Shown here: positions 5,713 to 14,239 of the stretch, in pieces
Numbering within the stretch: the stretch's first letter is position 1
Layout of the letters: each line of letters begins with the position of its first letter
From: CAYZHV01 sp964478055
GTDB taxonomy: Bacteria > Spirochaetota > Spirochaetia > DSM-27196 > Alkalispirochaetaceae
Length of the DNA: 64,000 nucleotides
Direction: 5' to 3'
Assembly (NCBI GenBank): GCA_964478055.1
Contig: CAYZHV010000001.1
Span: forward strand, 1 to 64,000
The notes under the pieces: generated by a model
Told to the model about the DNA's origin: nothing
The model's database searches: none
The model's input: only the letters and a program-made list of their open reading frames with translations
Made by a program: the position numbers and the translations under genes

Positions 5713-8532
5713 CTATGCCTCCTTGCGAATAGTCTTTCGGATAAATCTGGGGTTGAATATGTCCAGGAGCACCGGCAGCACGGTCATGGCGGCGATGCTC
5801 GAGGTAAACATGGTTATGGCGATGAGGAGCCCCATATACATGAGCGGGTTGAAGTTGGAAAGGAGAAGAACCGCGAACCCCGCGGCTACGGAGACGGCGT
5901 TGAAGATGATCGCCTTTCCGGTCGTCCGGAGCACTCTCTTTTCCACATCCTGCAGGTCCTCGGTTCGACGGCGCTCCCTGTGATACGCCGAGAGAAAGTG
6001 AATGGTGTAGTCGATGCCAATACCGATTGCCACCGAGGCAACCATGGCCGTACTAACATCGAGCTTGATTCCAGAGAACCCCATCACACCGAAATTGACC
6101 AGCACCGCCAAGCCGAGGGGGACGATCCCGTAGAGTCCCGCAATGAGAGAGCGGTAGGTAATGGAAAGGATGATGAAAACGAGGGTGAGTGAAACTATGA
6201 TGCTGTAAATCTGGGCATTGGAAATGAGTCGGGTAATCGCCTTTTCCACGATTGCCACGCCCGCGGAACGTACTGAATAGCCTTCGGGAAACTCTTGAGC
6301 CACATACTGGTCTATCTCCTCGACGACCTTCTCGGTAAAGATGTTTCCGGTGGTCCGCAGTTGGACCATCATTCGCGCCTTGGAGGGCTCCAGGGAGTCG
6401 TTGGACCACTCATCGAGACTGCCGGAATAGATAAGCAGATACTGGCTAATGAGATTGGCAAGCTGCTGCCTACTCTCCGCAGGATAGTGCTCGGGATTGT
6501 AGGGAATCTCGTAGAACGCCGCGCCCTGGTAGTTCACCTCCCGGTTAACGAGCTCAATGAGCTCCCCGGCGGTTAGATCGAGACGCTCGGCCCGTTCGTA
6601 GGCGCGATTGAGCATTTGGGAAAACTCGGTGTAACTGAAACCAGCAGCCCCGCTGGCACCGGCAGAGGAATCGTGTTGCGAGGAACCCCTATCCCCCTCG
6701 GAAGACCCTCCGCCGAAACTGGAGCCGAAGTCTCCACTTCCAAAGCCTTCGCTGAACTCCGAGCCCGCCTCACCTGAATCTCCACTATCCTCTCCGATTT
6801 GCCAGAAATCCGCGGCGGGAAGCGAGGATGTTTCTCCATCCTCGAAGAAACTGGGCACGCTCTCACTCGAGTCGCCTGCATCGGAGGCCCCGGCGCCTTC
6901 CTCCCCGCCGCCGGCGCTGCCGCCACTGTCGGTCTCAGAGGCCGGCGTCACCTGAGGGCCGTAGCTTTCACCGCTAACATAGTCCCAGGGTGGGGCCTCG
7001 CCCACGTGCATCACCTGATTCATCCGTTTGATGAAGTTGGTGTAGGAGAGCACCTTGGAGACCTCTTCGGGATACGTGGTTTCAAGATAGGTGGCAAGGT
7101 CGTCCATGGCTTTGAGAATCTCCGGATTCGTGAGATCCCCAGCCTCCTGGCCGGCCACTTCAATATTGAAGGTTCGGGTTCCGCCAAAGTTCTCTCTCAA
7201 GAATTGATCCGCCCCGCGAATCTCGGTTCCCCGCTTGAAATAAGCGATGAGCTCGTTATCAACGACGAGTTTTGAAGTGCCCCAGAGGGCAATGCCGGTT
7301 ATCAGAACCGCCAGGACCATGATCCGGAGCTTGCGCCCGGCAAAGAAGTTGTAGATCCCAAGAAGAAAGGAGTCGTTAACAGGCTCGCTCTTTCTCTTGT
7401 TCTTGCTGCTCTCGAGAGCGCTTCCTCGGGCGAGAAGCAGCGATGGGATAAGCGTAAGCGCCACCAGCAGCGCCACGGCAACGCCGAGGGCGGTAAAGAT
7501 GCCGAAGCTCCGCATGGGCCCGACCTCGCTGGTGGTGAGAGCGCCGAAACCGATCATGGTGGTGAGCCCGGCAAGGAAGACCGGCTTTCCCACGGTCCGA
7601 AGGGTATCGAAGATGATCTCCCGGTGCTCTTCATCCGATATCTCCCCTCGGCGCTCGTCCACCTCGTCGAAATAGTGATTGACGATATGGATGCCGTAGG
7701 CGCTGCCGACCGCAATCATCAACACCGGAATGACCGTGGCTACCAGGGAGAGGGAAATGCCGAGAAGCGCCATGGCGCCGATGGTCCAGGTGGAGCTTAT
7801 GAGGACCGTGACTATCGGAAGAATCACACCGCCGGGTCGCCGAAAGAAGAGCCAAAGCGAAACAAGGACCACGACGATAACCAGAGGTATTAGCGTGGCC
7901 ACGTCGTTGCGCATGTTTGTGCTCAAGAGCACCGCAATCGCCGGTTCTCCGGCGAGGTAGTAGTTAACCTCGGGCTGCTCATGCTTGGCGAGCACGTCCT
8001 TGATCTCGAAGTAGAGCCGCTCCCGGGCATCGGCATTGATATCAACGTCCACGCCGATAAGGATCTGAGTAGAGCGGAAATCCTCGGAGTAGAGGGACTC
8101 ATCGTAGGTCTCCCAGGAAAGCAGCTTACCCTTTAGTCTTCGAAGCTCCCCGGGGGAGCCTTCGAACTCCTCCACGAGAGGCGAAACCTGCATGCCCGAC
8201 TCGGTCCCCTCTATGTAGTCGGAGTTCGTCATAGAGGTGACATCCTGCACGTTGTCCAGCGCCTCGAATTCAGTGGTCAGAGTCCGGACGAGCTCCACCG
8301 CCTCAGTCGTAAAGATCGAACCTCGGGGGAACTCAATTCCCACGGACATCGGTACGGAGGTCCCAAAGGTCTCCTCCACCTCGTCCATGGCGACCTTGTC
8401 CGGGTGGTCCTCCGGAACGAAGGAGAGCACGTCGTTGTCGAGTTGCGCCTTCGGAAGCTGAAAAGCGAAGAAGACGGTGATAAGCGCTATGATTCCTATG
8501 ATGAGCCACGGGTGGCGCAGCAGCTTCCTCAC
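5713..8532 (-). CDS. RND/MMPL-family transporter (HAE3-like), probable lipid or hydrophobe exporter
   Basis: 939 residues in two homologous halves. Each half has a leading transmembrane helix, a large periplasmic loop and five further helices (first-half signature VGSAYGIHIVNHY; second-half GIGIDYTIHFLSAY). This is the HAE3/MMPL layout, whose members move lipids or hopanoids using the proton gradient. The second periplasmic loop (about 540-640) contains a Gly/Ser/Asp-rich insert with SEFSEGFGSGDFGSSF at 591-606, echoing the N-terminus of the operon's barrel protein. The GTG at 8532 was chosen because AGGAGG lies 6 bases upstream and it starts 10 bases after the tetR stop; an upstream ATG at 8583 would overlap tetR by 41 bases and adds a non-membrane tail. 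The substrate is unknown. Confidence 0.88.
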   Translation of the reverse strand: MRKLLRHPWLIIGIIALITVFFAFQLPKAQLDNDVLSFVPEDHPDKVAMDEVEETFGTSVPMSVGIEFPRGSIFTTEAVELVRTLTTEFEALDNVQDVTSMTNSDYIEGTESGMQVSPLVEEFEGSPGELRRLKGKLLSWETYDESLYSEDFRSTQILIGVDVDINADARERLYFEIKDVLAKHEQPEVNYYLAGEPAIAVLLSTNMRNDVATLIPLVIVVVLVSLWLFFRRPGGVILPIVTVLISSTWTIGAMALLGISLSLVATVIPVLMIAVGSAYGIHIVNHYFDEVDERRGEISDEEHREIIFDTLRTVGKPVFLAGLTTMIGFGALTTSEVGPMRSFGIFTALGVAVALLVALTLIPSLLLARGSALESSKNKRKSEPVNDSFLLGIYNFFAGRKLRIMVLAVLITGIALWGTSKLVVDNELIAYFKRGTEIRGADQFLRENFGGTRTFNIEVAGQEAGDLTNPEILKAMDDLATYLETTYPEEVSKVLSYTNFIKRMNQVMHVGEAPPWDYVSGESYGPQVTPASETDSGGSAGGGEEGAGASDAGDSSESVPSFFEDGETSSLPAADFWQIGEDSGDSGEAGSEFSEGFGSGDFGSSFGGGSSEGDRGSSQHDSSAGASGAAGFSYTEFSQMLNRAYERAERLDLTAGELIELVNREVNYQGAAFYEIPYNPEHYPAESRQQLANLISQYLLIYSGSLDEWSNDSLEPSKARMMVQLRTTGNIFTEKVVEEIDQYVAQEFPEGYSVRSAGVAIVEKAITRLISNAQIYSIIVSLTLVFIILSITYRSLIAGLYGIVPLGLAVLVNFGVMGFSGIKLDVSTAMVASVAIGIGIDYTIHFLSAYHRERRRTEDLQDVEKRVLRTTGKAIIFNAVSVAAGFAVLLLSNFNPLMYMGLLIAITMFTSSIAAMTVLPVLLDIFNPRFIRKTIRKEA

Positions 8533-8542
8533 GTTCTTCCTC

Positions 8543-9175
8543 CTATTTGAGTGAGTGCACGAGAATACGGAAGAGCTCTTCAATTAGCTCGTCCTTGGAA
8601 AAGGTGGTCGTCCGTTTTATGAAAAGGGAGCGTGTGATCATCTGATGCATAAAGCCGTCGGCGGCGATCATGTAGGTAATGGCCGAGAGTTCCGGCTCGA
8701 TGTCACTCCTGAGGGTGCCGTCATCCAGTCCTCGCCGGACCGCCTCGATCACAACGCCCTTGATCTGTTGGAGCCGCTCGTAGAACTCGCCCCCCTCCTC
8801 TTCCCGGGTCAGGGTGTCGTAGAGAAGCCCTTCGAAGATCTGCATGAAGTAGAACTGCCGATAGTGATCCTTGTAGAAGGAGCCATACGCCCGGGCCATG
8901 GCGTGAACTTTGTCTATGCCGCGCTCCGCCCCGCTTGCGGCCTCGTGCAAGAGGGAGATGAGGACGTCAAGACTTCTAATGAGAATCGCGTAAGCGAGTT
9001 CCTCCTTGCTCTTGAAGTAGAGATAGAGGGTCCCCTTACTCAGCTCCACGGCTTCCGCGATCTCAACCATCTTGGTTCGTTCAAACCCGCGAGTAAAAAA
9101 GAGCTCCTCCGCCCCCTCGATGATCTCCTGTCGACGCTGGAGTTTCTCTCGCTCCCTCCGTTCGGCGACGCCCAT
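8543..9175 (-). CDS. TetR/AcrR-family transcriptional regulator
   Basis: 210 residues. The N-terminal TetR helix-turn-helix is clear: RRQEIIEGAEELFFTRGFE, then MVEIAEAVELSKGTLYLYFKSKEEL at about 30-62. The rest is an all-helical ligand-binding and dimer domain typical of AcrR-like repressors. AGGAGGAG precedes the ATG. It is the first gene of the RND/LolA-like/barrel operon, so it probably represses its own operon until an exported compound or membrane signal binds. A 13-bp palindrome at 9215-9227 in its promoter is a candidate operator. Confidence 0.9.
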   Translation of the reverse strand: MGVAERREREKLQRRQEIIEGAEELFFTRGFERTKMVEIAEAVELSKGTLYLYFKSKEELAYAILIRSLDVLISLLHEAASGAERGIDKVHAMARAYGSFYKDHYRQFYFMQIFEGLLYDTLTREEEGGEFYERLQQIKGVVIEAVRRGLDDGTLRSDIEPELSAITYMIAADGFMHQMITRSLFIKRTTTFSKDELIEELFRILVHSLK

Positions 9176-9214
9176 ACTGATTCTCCTCCTGAATATGACC
9201 CATTGTCTATAAAC

Positions 9215-9227
9215 TGACCGCAGGTCA
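9215..9227 (-). promoter_or_regulatory. Candidate TetR operator palindrome
   Basis: TGACC-GCA-GGTCA is a perfect 13-bp inverted repeat, 40 bases before the tetR start. On the minus strand it lies between TTCAAC and TATAGA, a possible -35/-10 pair with a long 19-base spacer, so a bound dimer would block polymerase. Assignment to the adjacent TetR protein is an inference from position. Confidence 0.5.
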
Positions 9228-9259
9228 CTTGTTGAAAATAAGCTCTAGCGGCGGGCGTC

Positions 9260-9300
9260 GTCAACGTTCTGTTGACAGCTCGATCGTACCGGCCTAAGCT
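9260..9300 (+). promoter_or_regulatory. Promoter of the DNA methylase with overlapping 17-bp palindrome
   Basis: TTGACA (9272-9277), a 17-base spacer and TAAGCT (9295-9300) form a good promoter whose -10 ends 8 bases before the ATG at 9309. The -35 box is half of the inverted repeat GTCAAC-N5-GTTGAC (9260-9276), a plausible operator. No Shine-Dalgarno sequence is present, so the mRNA is probably leaderless. Confidence 0.55.
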
Positions 9301-9308
9301 CCCTGCTG

Positions 9309-11036
9309 ATGTTCGGTACGCCTCCCCTGCAGGAACAGATCATCACCTACATTGGAAACAAGCGACGCCTTCTGCCGTTTATTCACGAGGGTGTTGTGGA
9401 AATCCTAAGAGAAGAAGGCGCCTGGGAAGCGAAAGCGGCGGCCGAGACCGGCGGGGCCGGAGCCACTAAGCCATTGCGCTTTCTCGATGCCTTCGCCGGC
9501 TCCGGGGTGGTCAGTCGGATGGCCCGTATGATGGGCCTGCAGGTACACGCGAACGATCTGGAAGTCTACGCGGGCCCGTTGATACGACCCTACCTTGAAG
9601 TGGATCCCGGGGAGGTAAACGGGCTCTTTGCCCCTGTGGTGGACAGACTCCGTCTCACGAGGGGGGGCGAGAACTACGCCGCTGTTCTAACTTACCTCAA
9701 CACGCTCCGGGAGCCTTCATCTCCGGAGAACCTCTACTTTGCCAGGCAGTACGCTCCGGCAAAAACCGAGGAGGCCGACCCCGACCGGGAACGGCTCTTC
9801 TACACCCGAGAGAACGCCCTGCGGATCGACGCGATCTTGGAGGCGATAAACGGGAACGCCTTTGGTCTCGCTGATTCGGGCCGCGGCTCAGCTTCCCGGC
9901 GGACCACGCCGCGAGAGATCATCCTCGCCTCCCTTCTCTACGAGATGAGCGTTCACGTGAATACCTCAGGGGTGATGAAAGGGTATCATCGCGGCTGGGG
10001 CGGACGTGGCCGAGACGCCCTGATGCGAATCCTCGCTGATATCGAGCTCGAGCCTCTTCCGCTCATCAATGGGCCTCGGGGAAGGGTCACCACACTCCCG
10101 GCGGAAACGCTCTTCTCTCGACCGGGGACGGAGGAGCCGGACATCGTCTACGCCGACCCGCCCTACAACATGCACCAGTACGGGTCGAACTACCACCTGC
10201 TTACCACGGCGGTCCTCGGAGACCGTTACGATCCGGGACCGGTAGTTCGGGGAAGTCGGGCGGGAATTAGACGCGACCACAATCGCTCCGCTTTTTGTCG
10301 CTCCCAACGGGATCCGACTACAGGCAAGCGGGAGTGCGAGGAAGCCTTTGAGCGCTTTCTAAGGGAGATCCGGGCGCGCTATCTTCTTGTCTCCTACAAT
10401 ACGGACGGTCTTATCGGTCCGGAGGAGATGCTGCGACTACTCTCAGAGAACGGGAAGCACAGAGTGAGTGCCCGGGTGCAGGGACACGTCAAGTTCAAAG
10501 GCGGCAAGAACACCCAGACCGCCCGGCGGACCCGGGAGGTGCTCTATCGGGTCGATATTGACCGAGGGGGCACAAAGGCGCAGATCGACGGCGTTTTCGC
10601 CCTACTGAGTAGAGAGGAGCGCATAGGAAGACTCCTCGACAGCTACGTCGATCCGCAGAAGCTTCCCTGGCGGGGCCGCCCAAACGGTCGGCAAACTGTC
10701 ATCTACTATGGTGAAGACGGGGCCCCCCTGCTGGAACTGGGAAAGGACTTTCGCCTCCGGGAAATCTACGCTCCCGGCTCCGCTCCCGGCGTCCTCGCCT
10801 CGATAGAGGCGGCTCGGGTGGAAAAGCTCGAGCTCATGGATCGCTACCTCGCCGAGGGGATGGTAGATGAGGCGATTCATCTGTTGAGGAGCTTCAAAAT
10901 CAGAAAGTATCGTAAGGAGCTGCTCCGGCACGCTAAAGCGATCCGAAAGGTCGCAAACCCTGAGCAGCGCAGCCGGCTGGAGAAACTCTTGGAGAGCTAC
11001 GCTTCTTCCGAGAGCAATCGGGCCCGCAAGTCGTAG
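9309..11036 (+). CDS. D12-class DNA adenine (N6) methyltransferase, orphan
   Basis: 575 residues. Motifs run in the alpha-class order: the SAM-binding QEQIITYIGNKRRLLPFI near the N-terminus, FLDAFAGSGVVSR (motif I) near 58-70, a long target-recognition region, then the catalytic ADPPYNMHQYGSNYH near 281-296. These enzymes methylate adenine in a specific DNA sequence. The protein is longer than Dam (about 270), with an extra C-terminal region of about 200 residues of unknown role. No restriction endonuclease gene is adjacent, so it is probably a solitary epigenetic methylase. The 3' end overlaps the convergent rimO gene by 40 bases. Target sequence unknown. Confidence 0.85.
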   Translation: MFGTPPLQEQIITYIGNKRRLLPFIHEGVVEILREEGAWEAKAAAETGGAGATKPLRFLDAFAGSGVVSRMARMMGLQVHANDLEVYAGPLIRPYLEVDPGEVNGLFAPVVDRLRLTRGGENYAAVLTYLNTLREPSSPENLYFARQYAPAKTEEADPDRERLFYTRENALRIDAILEAINGNAFGLADSGRGSASRRTTPREIILASLLYEMSVHVNTSGVMKGYHRGWGGRGRDALMRILADIELEPLPLINGPRGRVTTLPAETLFSRPGTEEPDIVYADPPYNMHQYGSNYHLLTTAVLGDRYDPGPVVRGSRAGIRRDHNRSAFCRSQRDPTTGKRECEEAFERFLREIRARYLLVSYNTDGLIGPEEMLRLLSENGKHRVSARVQGHVKFKGGKNTQTARRTREVLYRVDIDRGGTKAQIDGVFALLSREERIGRLLDSYVDPQKLPWRGRPNGRQTVIYYGEDGAPLLELGKDFRLREIYAPGSAPGVLASIEAARVEKLELMDRYLAEGMVDEAIHLLRSFKIRKYRKELLRHAKAIRKVANPEQRSRLEKLLESYASSESNRARKS

Positions 11037-12391
11037 CCGTCTACGCCGACTACCTTCGCCTCGCAGAACGATCCCGGCTCGAGGGAGCCCTCGGGCGCGA
11101 AGAGCACCACCGTCCCGTCCACCTCCGGAGCCTGCATCGGCCCTCGGGCAAAGTAGATATCCTCCCCGGAGACCCCTTCTTCCACGATAAGCCGCTGGGT
11201 TGTTCCCACAAACCGGGATAGACGCTCCGTCGTGATCGGCCCCTGGGCCTCGTAGAGTATCCTCGCGCGCTCCTGGGCGAGGTCTTCCGGGACGGCGTCG
11301 CCGCCTTGGGAGAGCTCAAAGCCCCGGGTTCCCTCCTGGGGGGAGTAGACAAAGGCGCCCATCCAGTCAAACCGCGCCGCTTCCTGAAAGCTGCGTAGCT
11401 CCTGGAACTCGCTCTCCCCTTCTCCCGGAAACCCAACCAGGAACGTCGTCCTGATCGTCGCCTCCGGAAGCTCCTCCTGGATCATTCGCACCGTCGCGAG
11501 AGTCCGGTCCGGAGTGGCGGGACGTCCCATCGCCCTGAGAACCGAGGGTGCGGCGTGCTGCACAGGGAGGTCAAAGTACGGGAGAATCCGTCGGTCCTTC
11601 CGACAGACCTCGATGATCTCAGAGGGAAAGCGCTCCGGATAGATGTAGAGGAGGCGCACCCAGAACTGCCCCGGCAGAGCACTGATCTCTCTCAGTAAGG
11701 GCACGAAGTCCCGCCGCCCTTGATCAAGCCCGAGGAGGCTCAGATCCTGGGCGATGAGGTTGATCTCCAGGATCCCGCGACTCAGGAGCTCCTGCACCTC
11801 CCCGACAACAGCGTTCACCGGCCTGCTTCGAAGGGTGCCGCGAATTTGCGGTATGGCACAGAAGGCGCAGTTATGGGTGCACCCCTCGGCGATCTTAACG
11901 TACGCCGTACCCCGAGGGCTGTAGAGGCGCGGACGCGGGGCGGTTTGACCGTGCCAGTCAGGTTCGCCGGTCGGCGCGAGCCAGGGGGCCGATGTCGACG
12001 GCTCTCCCCTCCGGGCCCCCCCGCCCTCGCGGTTAGATTCCTGGAGCCCCCGGAGAAACTCGACGATCTTCTCCGGCCGCCGGTTCCCAAAGACTCCCGC
12101 GAGCTCCGGCATATCAGTGGCAATCTCTTCCGGGTACCGCTGAGAGAGGCAGCCTGTCATCACCACCTGTTTGTCGGGATAGCCGGAGATGTACTCGAAG
12201 GCGGTCTCGATAGTTTCAGTCTGTGCGGGTTCTATAAATCCGCAGCTGTTTATGAGGATAACCGATGCGTCTACCGCCTCGGAGACCTCCCGCCAGCCGT
12301 GAGTGACCAGGGCACCGGACATGATCTCCGCGTCATAGAGGTTCTTGGCACATCCGAGATGAACTATATGGAAGGTATTCTCAGTAGACAG
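10997..12391 (-). CDS. rimO: Ribosomal protein S12 methylthiotransferase RimO
   Basis: About 464 residues. The UPF0004 domain begins HIVHLGCAKNLYDAEI with the first cluster Cys at about residue 14; further Cys lie in LINSCGF and MTGCLSQ. The radical-SAM domain has CTHNCAFC (in KIAEGCTHNCAFCAIP) and a C-terminal TRAM domain follows. It adds a methylthio group to an Asp of ribosomal protein S12 using two iron-sulfur clusters. The conserved N-terminus lies upstream of the first in-frame ATG (12322). No ATG, GTG or TTG lies between the in-frame TAG and the GCAKN motif, so CTG at 12391 is the best start; it overlaps the rodZ-like stop by 11 bases. A short insert (about residues 115-140) separates the two domains. 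Confidence 0.9.
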   Translation of the reverse strand: MSTENTFHIVHLGCAKNLYDAEIMSGALVTHGWREVSEAVDASVILINSCGFIEPAQTETIETAFEYISGYPDKQVVMTGCLSQRYPEEIATDMPELAGVFGNRRPEKIVEFLRGLQESNREGGGARRGEPSTSAPWLAPTGEPDWHGQTAPRPRLYSPRGTAYVKIAEGCTHNCAFCAIPQIRGTLRSRPVNAVVGEVQELLSRGILEINLIAQDLSLLGLDQGRRDFVPLLREISALPGQFWVRLLYIYPERFPSEIIEVCRKDRRILPYFDLPVQHAAPSVLRAMGRPATPDRTLATVRMIQEELPEATIRTTFLVGFPGEGESEFQELRSFQEAARFDWMGAFVYSPQEGTRGFELSQGGDAVPEDLAQERARILYEAQGPITTERLSRFVGTTQRLIVEEGVSGEDIYFARGPMQAPEVDGTVVLFAPEGSLEPGSFCEAKVVGVDGYDLRARLLSEEA

Positions 12392-13517
12392 GGATCTTCT
12401 CTAGCTGAACTCTACCGGTAGCCTCGTTGTCCCGCCATCGAAGGAGACCGTTCGCGACCTCCCCGGCGTCGCCAAAGGGGATTTCCCGTCCCGCGGCCCT
12501 CACCCGGGCGGAGCCTGCGTTGGAGAACCAGAGCAGAATCTCACCATCCACGCTGGTTCGAAAGACATCGCCACTTTGCATGTACTGCTGGTTTCGTTCC
12601 TCGCCGTTGATCAGATAGCGAAAGAGCGTGTAGCCCCGAAACTCGATCTCGACAAAGTACTCCTGTCGCTCCTCGAACTCGGCAATCACCGTAGTCGACT
12701 CCAGGCGGCTCGGTTCGGAGGAGGTTCCAATAACCGGAGTATCCGTCTCTTCGCCGATTGCCCGACTCGGAGACTGGGCGGTCCCGGAGGGGGAGGCAAC
12801 TACGCGATCGACCCGCATGACGACCGTGGGCTCATCGCCCTGGACGATGTCCCGTACCACGACGCGGACATCCGCATCACCGTCACCGCTCATGTCGAAG
12901 CTCTCCTCCTGACCAGGAGAGACGAGCTCCAAAGCTTGAGGAGTACGGAGAGTGACTCCCTCGTTGATTGCCGCGATAGTGAGCGGGTACGTCTGTCCTC
13001 CCACGGGGATATCCAGGCGAGTTCCCTCCTGGAAGCGCTGCTCCAGGAACTCGTCAGTGAGAGTTATGGAGCTCGTCACCACCTCTTCTGGTTCTTCCTC
13101 AACCTCCACCGGGGCCTCTGTGACGGGCTCCTCGTCCGCGGGACTCTCGGCGAAAAGCCCGCTCCCGAGGACAATGGCAACCCCGGCACCGAGGAGAATC
13201 ACTACTCCGGCGACGATAGCTATCTTCTTCCAGGGATTTCGTCCCTTGGTATCGAGGAGCTCTTCCATTGGCGGCGGAGCTTCTTGGATCTGCGTATTCT
13301 TGTAGAGCGTGACCAGCTCATTCCCATCGAGATCGAGGAAATTTGCGTAGGTTCTCAAGAAACCGAGGAGATAGGGCTCCCCAGGGAAGGAGTCGAAATC
13401 CTCCGCCTCCATCGCCTCGATAAACCGCTTGGCGATGTGGGTCTCACGAGCTACCTGTTCAATGGAATAACCCTTGGACTCCCGTGTTCCCTGTAGCTTC
13501 GCTCCAATGGACTCCAT
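12381..13517 (-). CDS. rodZ: RodZ-like helix-turn-helix membrane protein
   Basis: 378 residues. The N-terminal Cro/RodZ-type HTH (IGAKLQGTRESKGYSIEQVARETHIAKRFIEAMEAEDFDSFPG, residues 4-45; YLLGFLRTYA) is followed by a linker, a single transmembrane helix near 97-120 and a periplasmic region rich in acidic residues, ending in a DUF4115-like domain. RodZ binds MreB on the cytoplasmic side and links it to wall synthesis, which supports rod or helical cell shape. The order lolA-like, rodZ, rimO with 2-base spacing and an 11-base overlap shows an operon. The ATG is preceded by a weak GGGAA site overlapping the lolA-like stop. Confidence 0.85.
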   Translation of the reverse strand: MESIGAKLQGTRESKGYSIEQVARETHIAKRFIEAMEAEDFDSFPGEPYLLGFLRTYANFLDLDGNELVTLYKNTQIQEAPPPMEELLDTKGRNPWKKIAIVAGVVILLGAGVAIVLGSGLFAESPADEEPVTEAPVEVEEEPEEVVTSSITLTDEFLEQRFQEGTRLDIPVGGQTYPLTIAAINEGVTLRTPQALELVSPGQEESFDMSGDGDADVRVVVRDIVQGDEPTVVMRVDRVVASPSGTAQSPSRAIGEETDTPVIGTSSEPSRLESTTVIAEFEERQEYFVEIEFRGYTLFRYLINGEERNQQYMQSGDVFRTSVDGEILLWFSNAGSARVRAAGREIPFGDAGEVANGLLRWRDNEATGRVQLEKIPVY

Positions 13518-13519
13518 AT

Positions 13520-14200
13520 TTAGTTTTCCCTTTCGAAGAGAAAGTCCTCGAACGTGTTGGCCGAAGACGGCGCCTCGTAGTCAAACCGGGCAACCGGGAT
13601 GTTCTGGTTCAGCCGAATGTCGGCAAAGTCGAACTGAACCTCCTGAAATCCTATTGTAACGCCAATGATGCGACGTATCAGCAAGTCTTCATCAATCGAG
13701 AGGGTGAGCTGTCGATATCCCTCATTGGTTGAACGCCAGGTGAGAAGGAGCTTCGTGACCATCTCCTCCGAATCCTCGTCCAGCGGCACCATCTCGGGAG
13801 AGTCCAGATAGGCGATACTGTAATTGCGCTGCATGAGCTCGAGCCCCTCGGCGTTCGCCATGGTTGCAGGACCAGGACCACCCTCCCGCAGAAGTTCCTG
13901 GGAGAGCACAACGTTATACCGAGGTATGTACACCTGCAGCGTTTCTCCATCGGAAACCAGAACCTGACCTTCCGGGTCCTCGAAGTTGATTCGGATTAAG
14001 TTGGGTCTCCGATAGAAGAGCTCTCCACTCTGCGTGGACTCTTCCGTCTCGATGGTAAGGTCGGCGGCGTAGTCCACTATCTCCGTGTATCGTTCGCCGA
14101 CCCGATCGAAAAAGTCTCCCGCGGTGAGCATCTCCTGAGAAAAGAGGGGCGAAACACTAAGTATTGTTAGGAATGTGGCGATCAGTAAGCGTCTGGTCAT
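13520..14200 (-). CDS. lolA: LolA-like outer-membrane lipoprotein carrier protein
   Basis: 226 residues with a signal peptide (MTRRLLIATFLTILSVSPLFSQ). The mature sequence has the LolA pattern: EIVDYAADLTIETEESTQSGELFYRRPNLIRINFEDPEGQVLVSDGETLQVYIPRYNVVL, then ANAEGLELMQRNYSIAYL and a strand-rich tail. It would carry lipoproteins through the periplasm or, as in some spirochaetes, a related lipid cargo. It is distinct from the LolA-like gene at 4941, which belongs to an RND operon. A TTGACA promoter lies upstream (14240-14268). It heads the operon with rodZ and rimO. Confidence 0.85.
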   Translation of the reverse strand: MTRRLLIATFLTILSVSPLFSQEMLTAGDFFDRVGERYTEIVDYAADLTIETEESTQSGELFYRRPNLIRINFEDPEGQVLVSDGETLQVYIPRYNVVLSQELLREGGPGPATMANAEGLELMQRNYSIAYLDSPEMVPLDEDSEEMVTKLLLTWRSTNEGYRQLTLSIDEDLLIRRIIGVTIGFQEVQFDFADIRLNQNIPVARFDYEAPSSANTFEDFLFEREN

Positions 14201-14239
14201 ATCTGTTTGGCAGGTCTATAAGCTCTTATGTTACCGTGC

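Noticed and set aside
12576..13496. 306-residue plus-strand frame opposite the rodZ-like gene
   Set aside because: It mirrors codons of the RodZ-like protein and has no recognisable domain.
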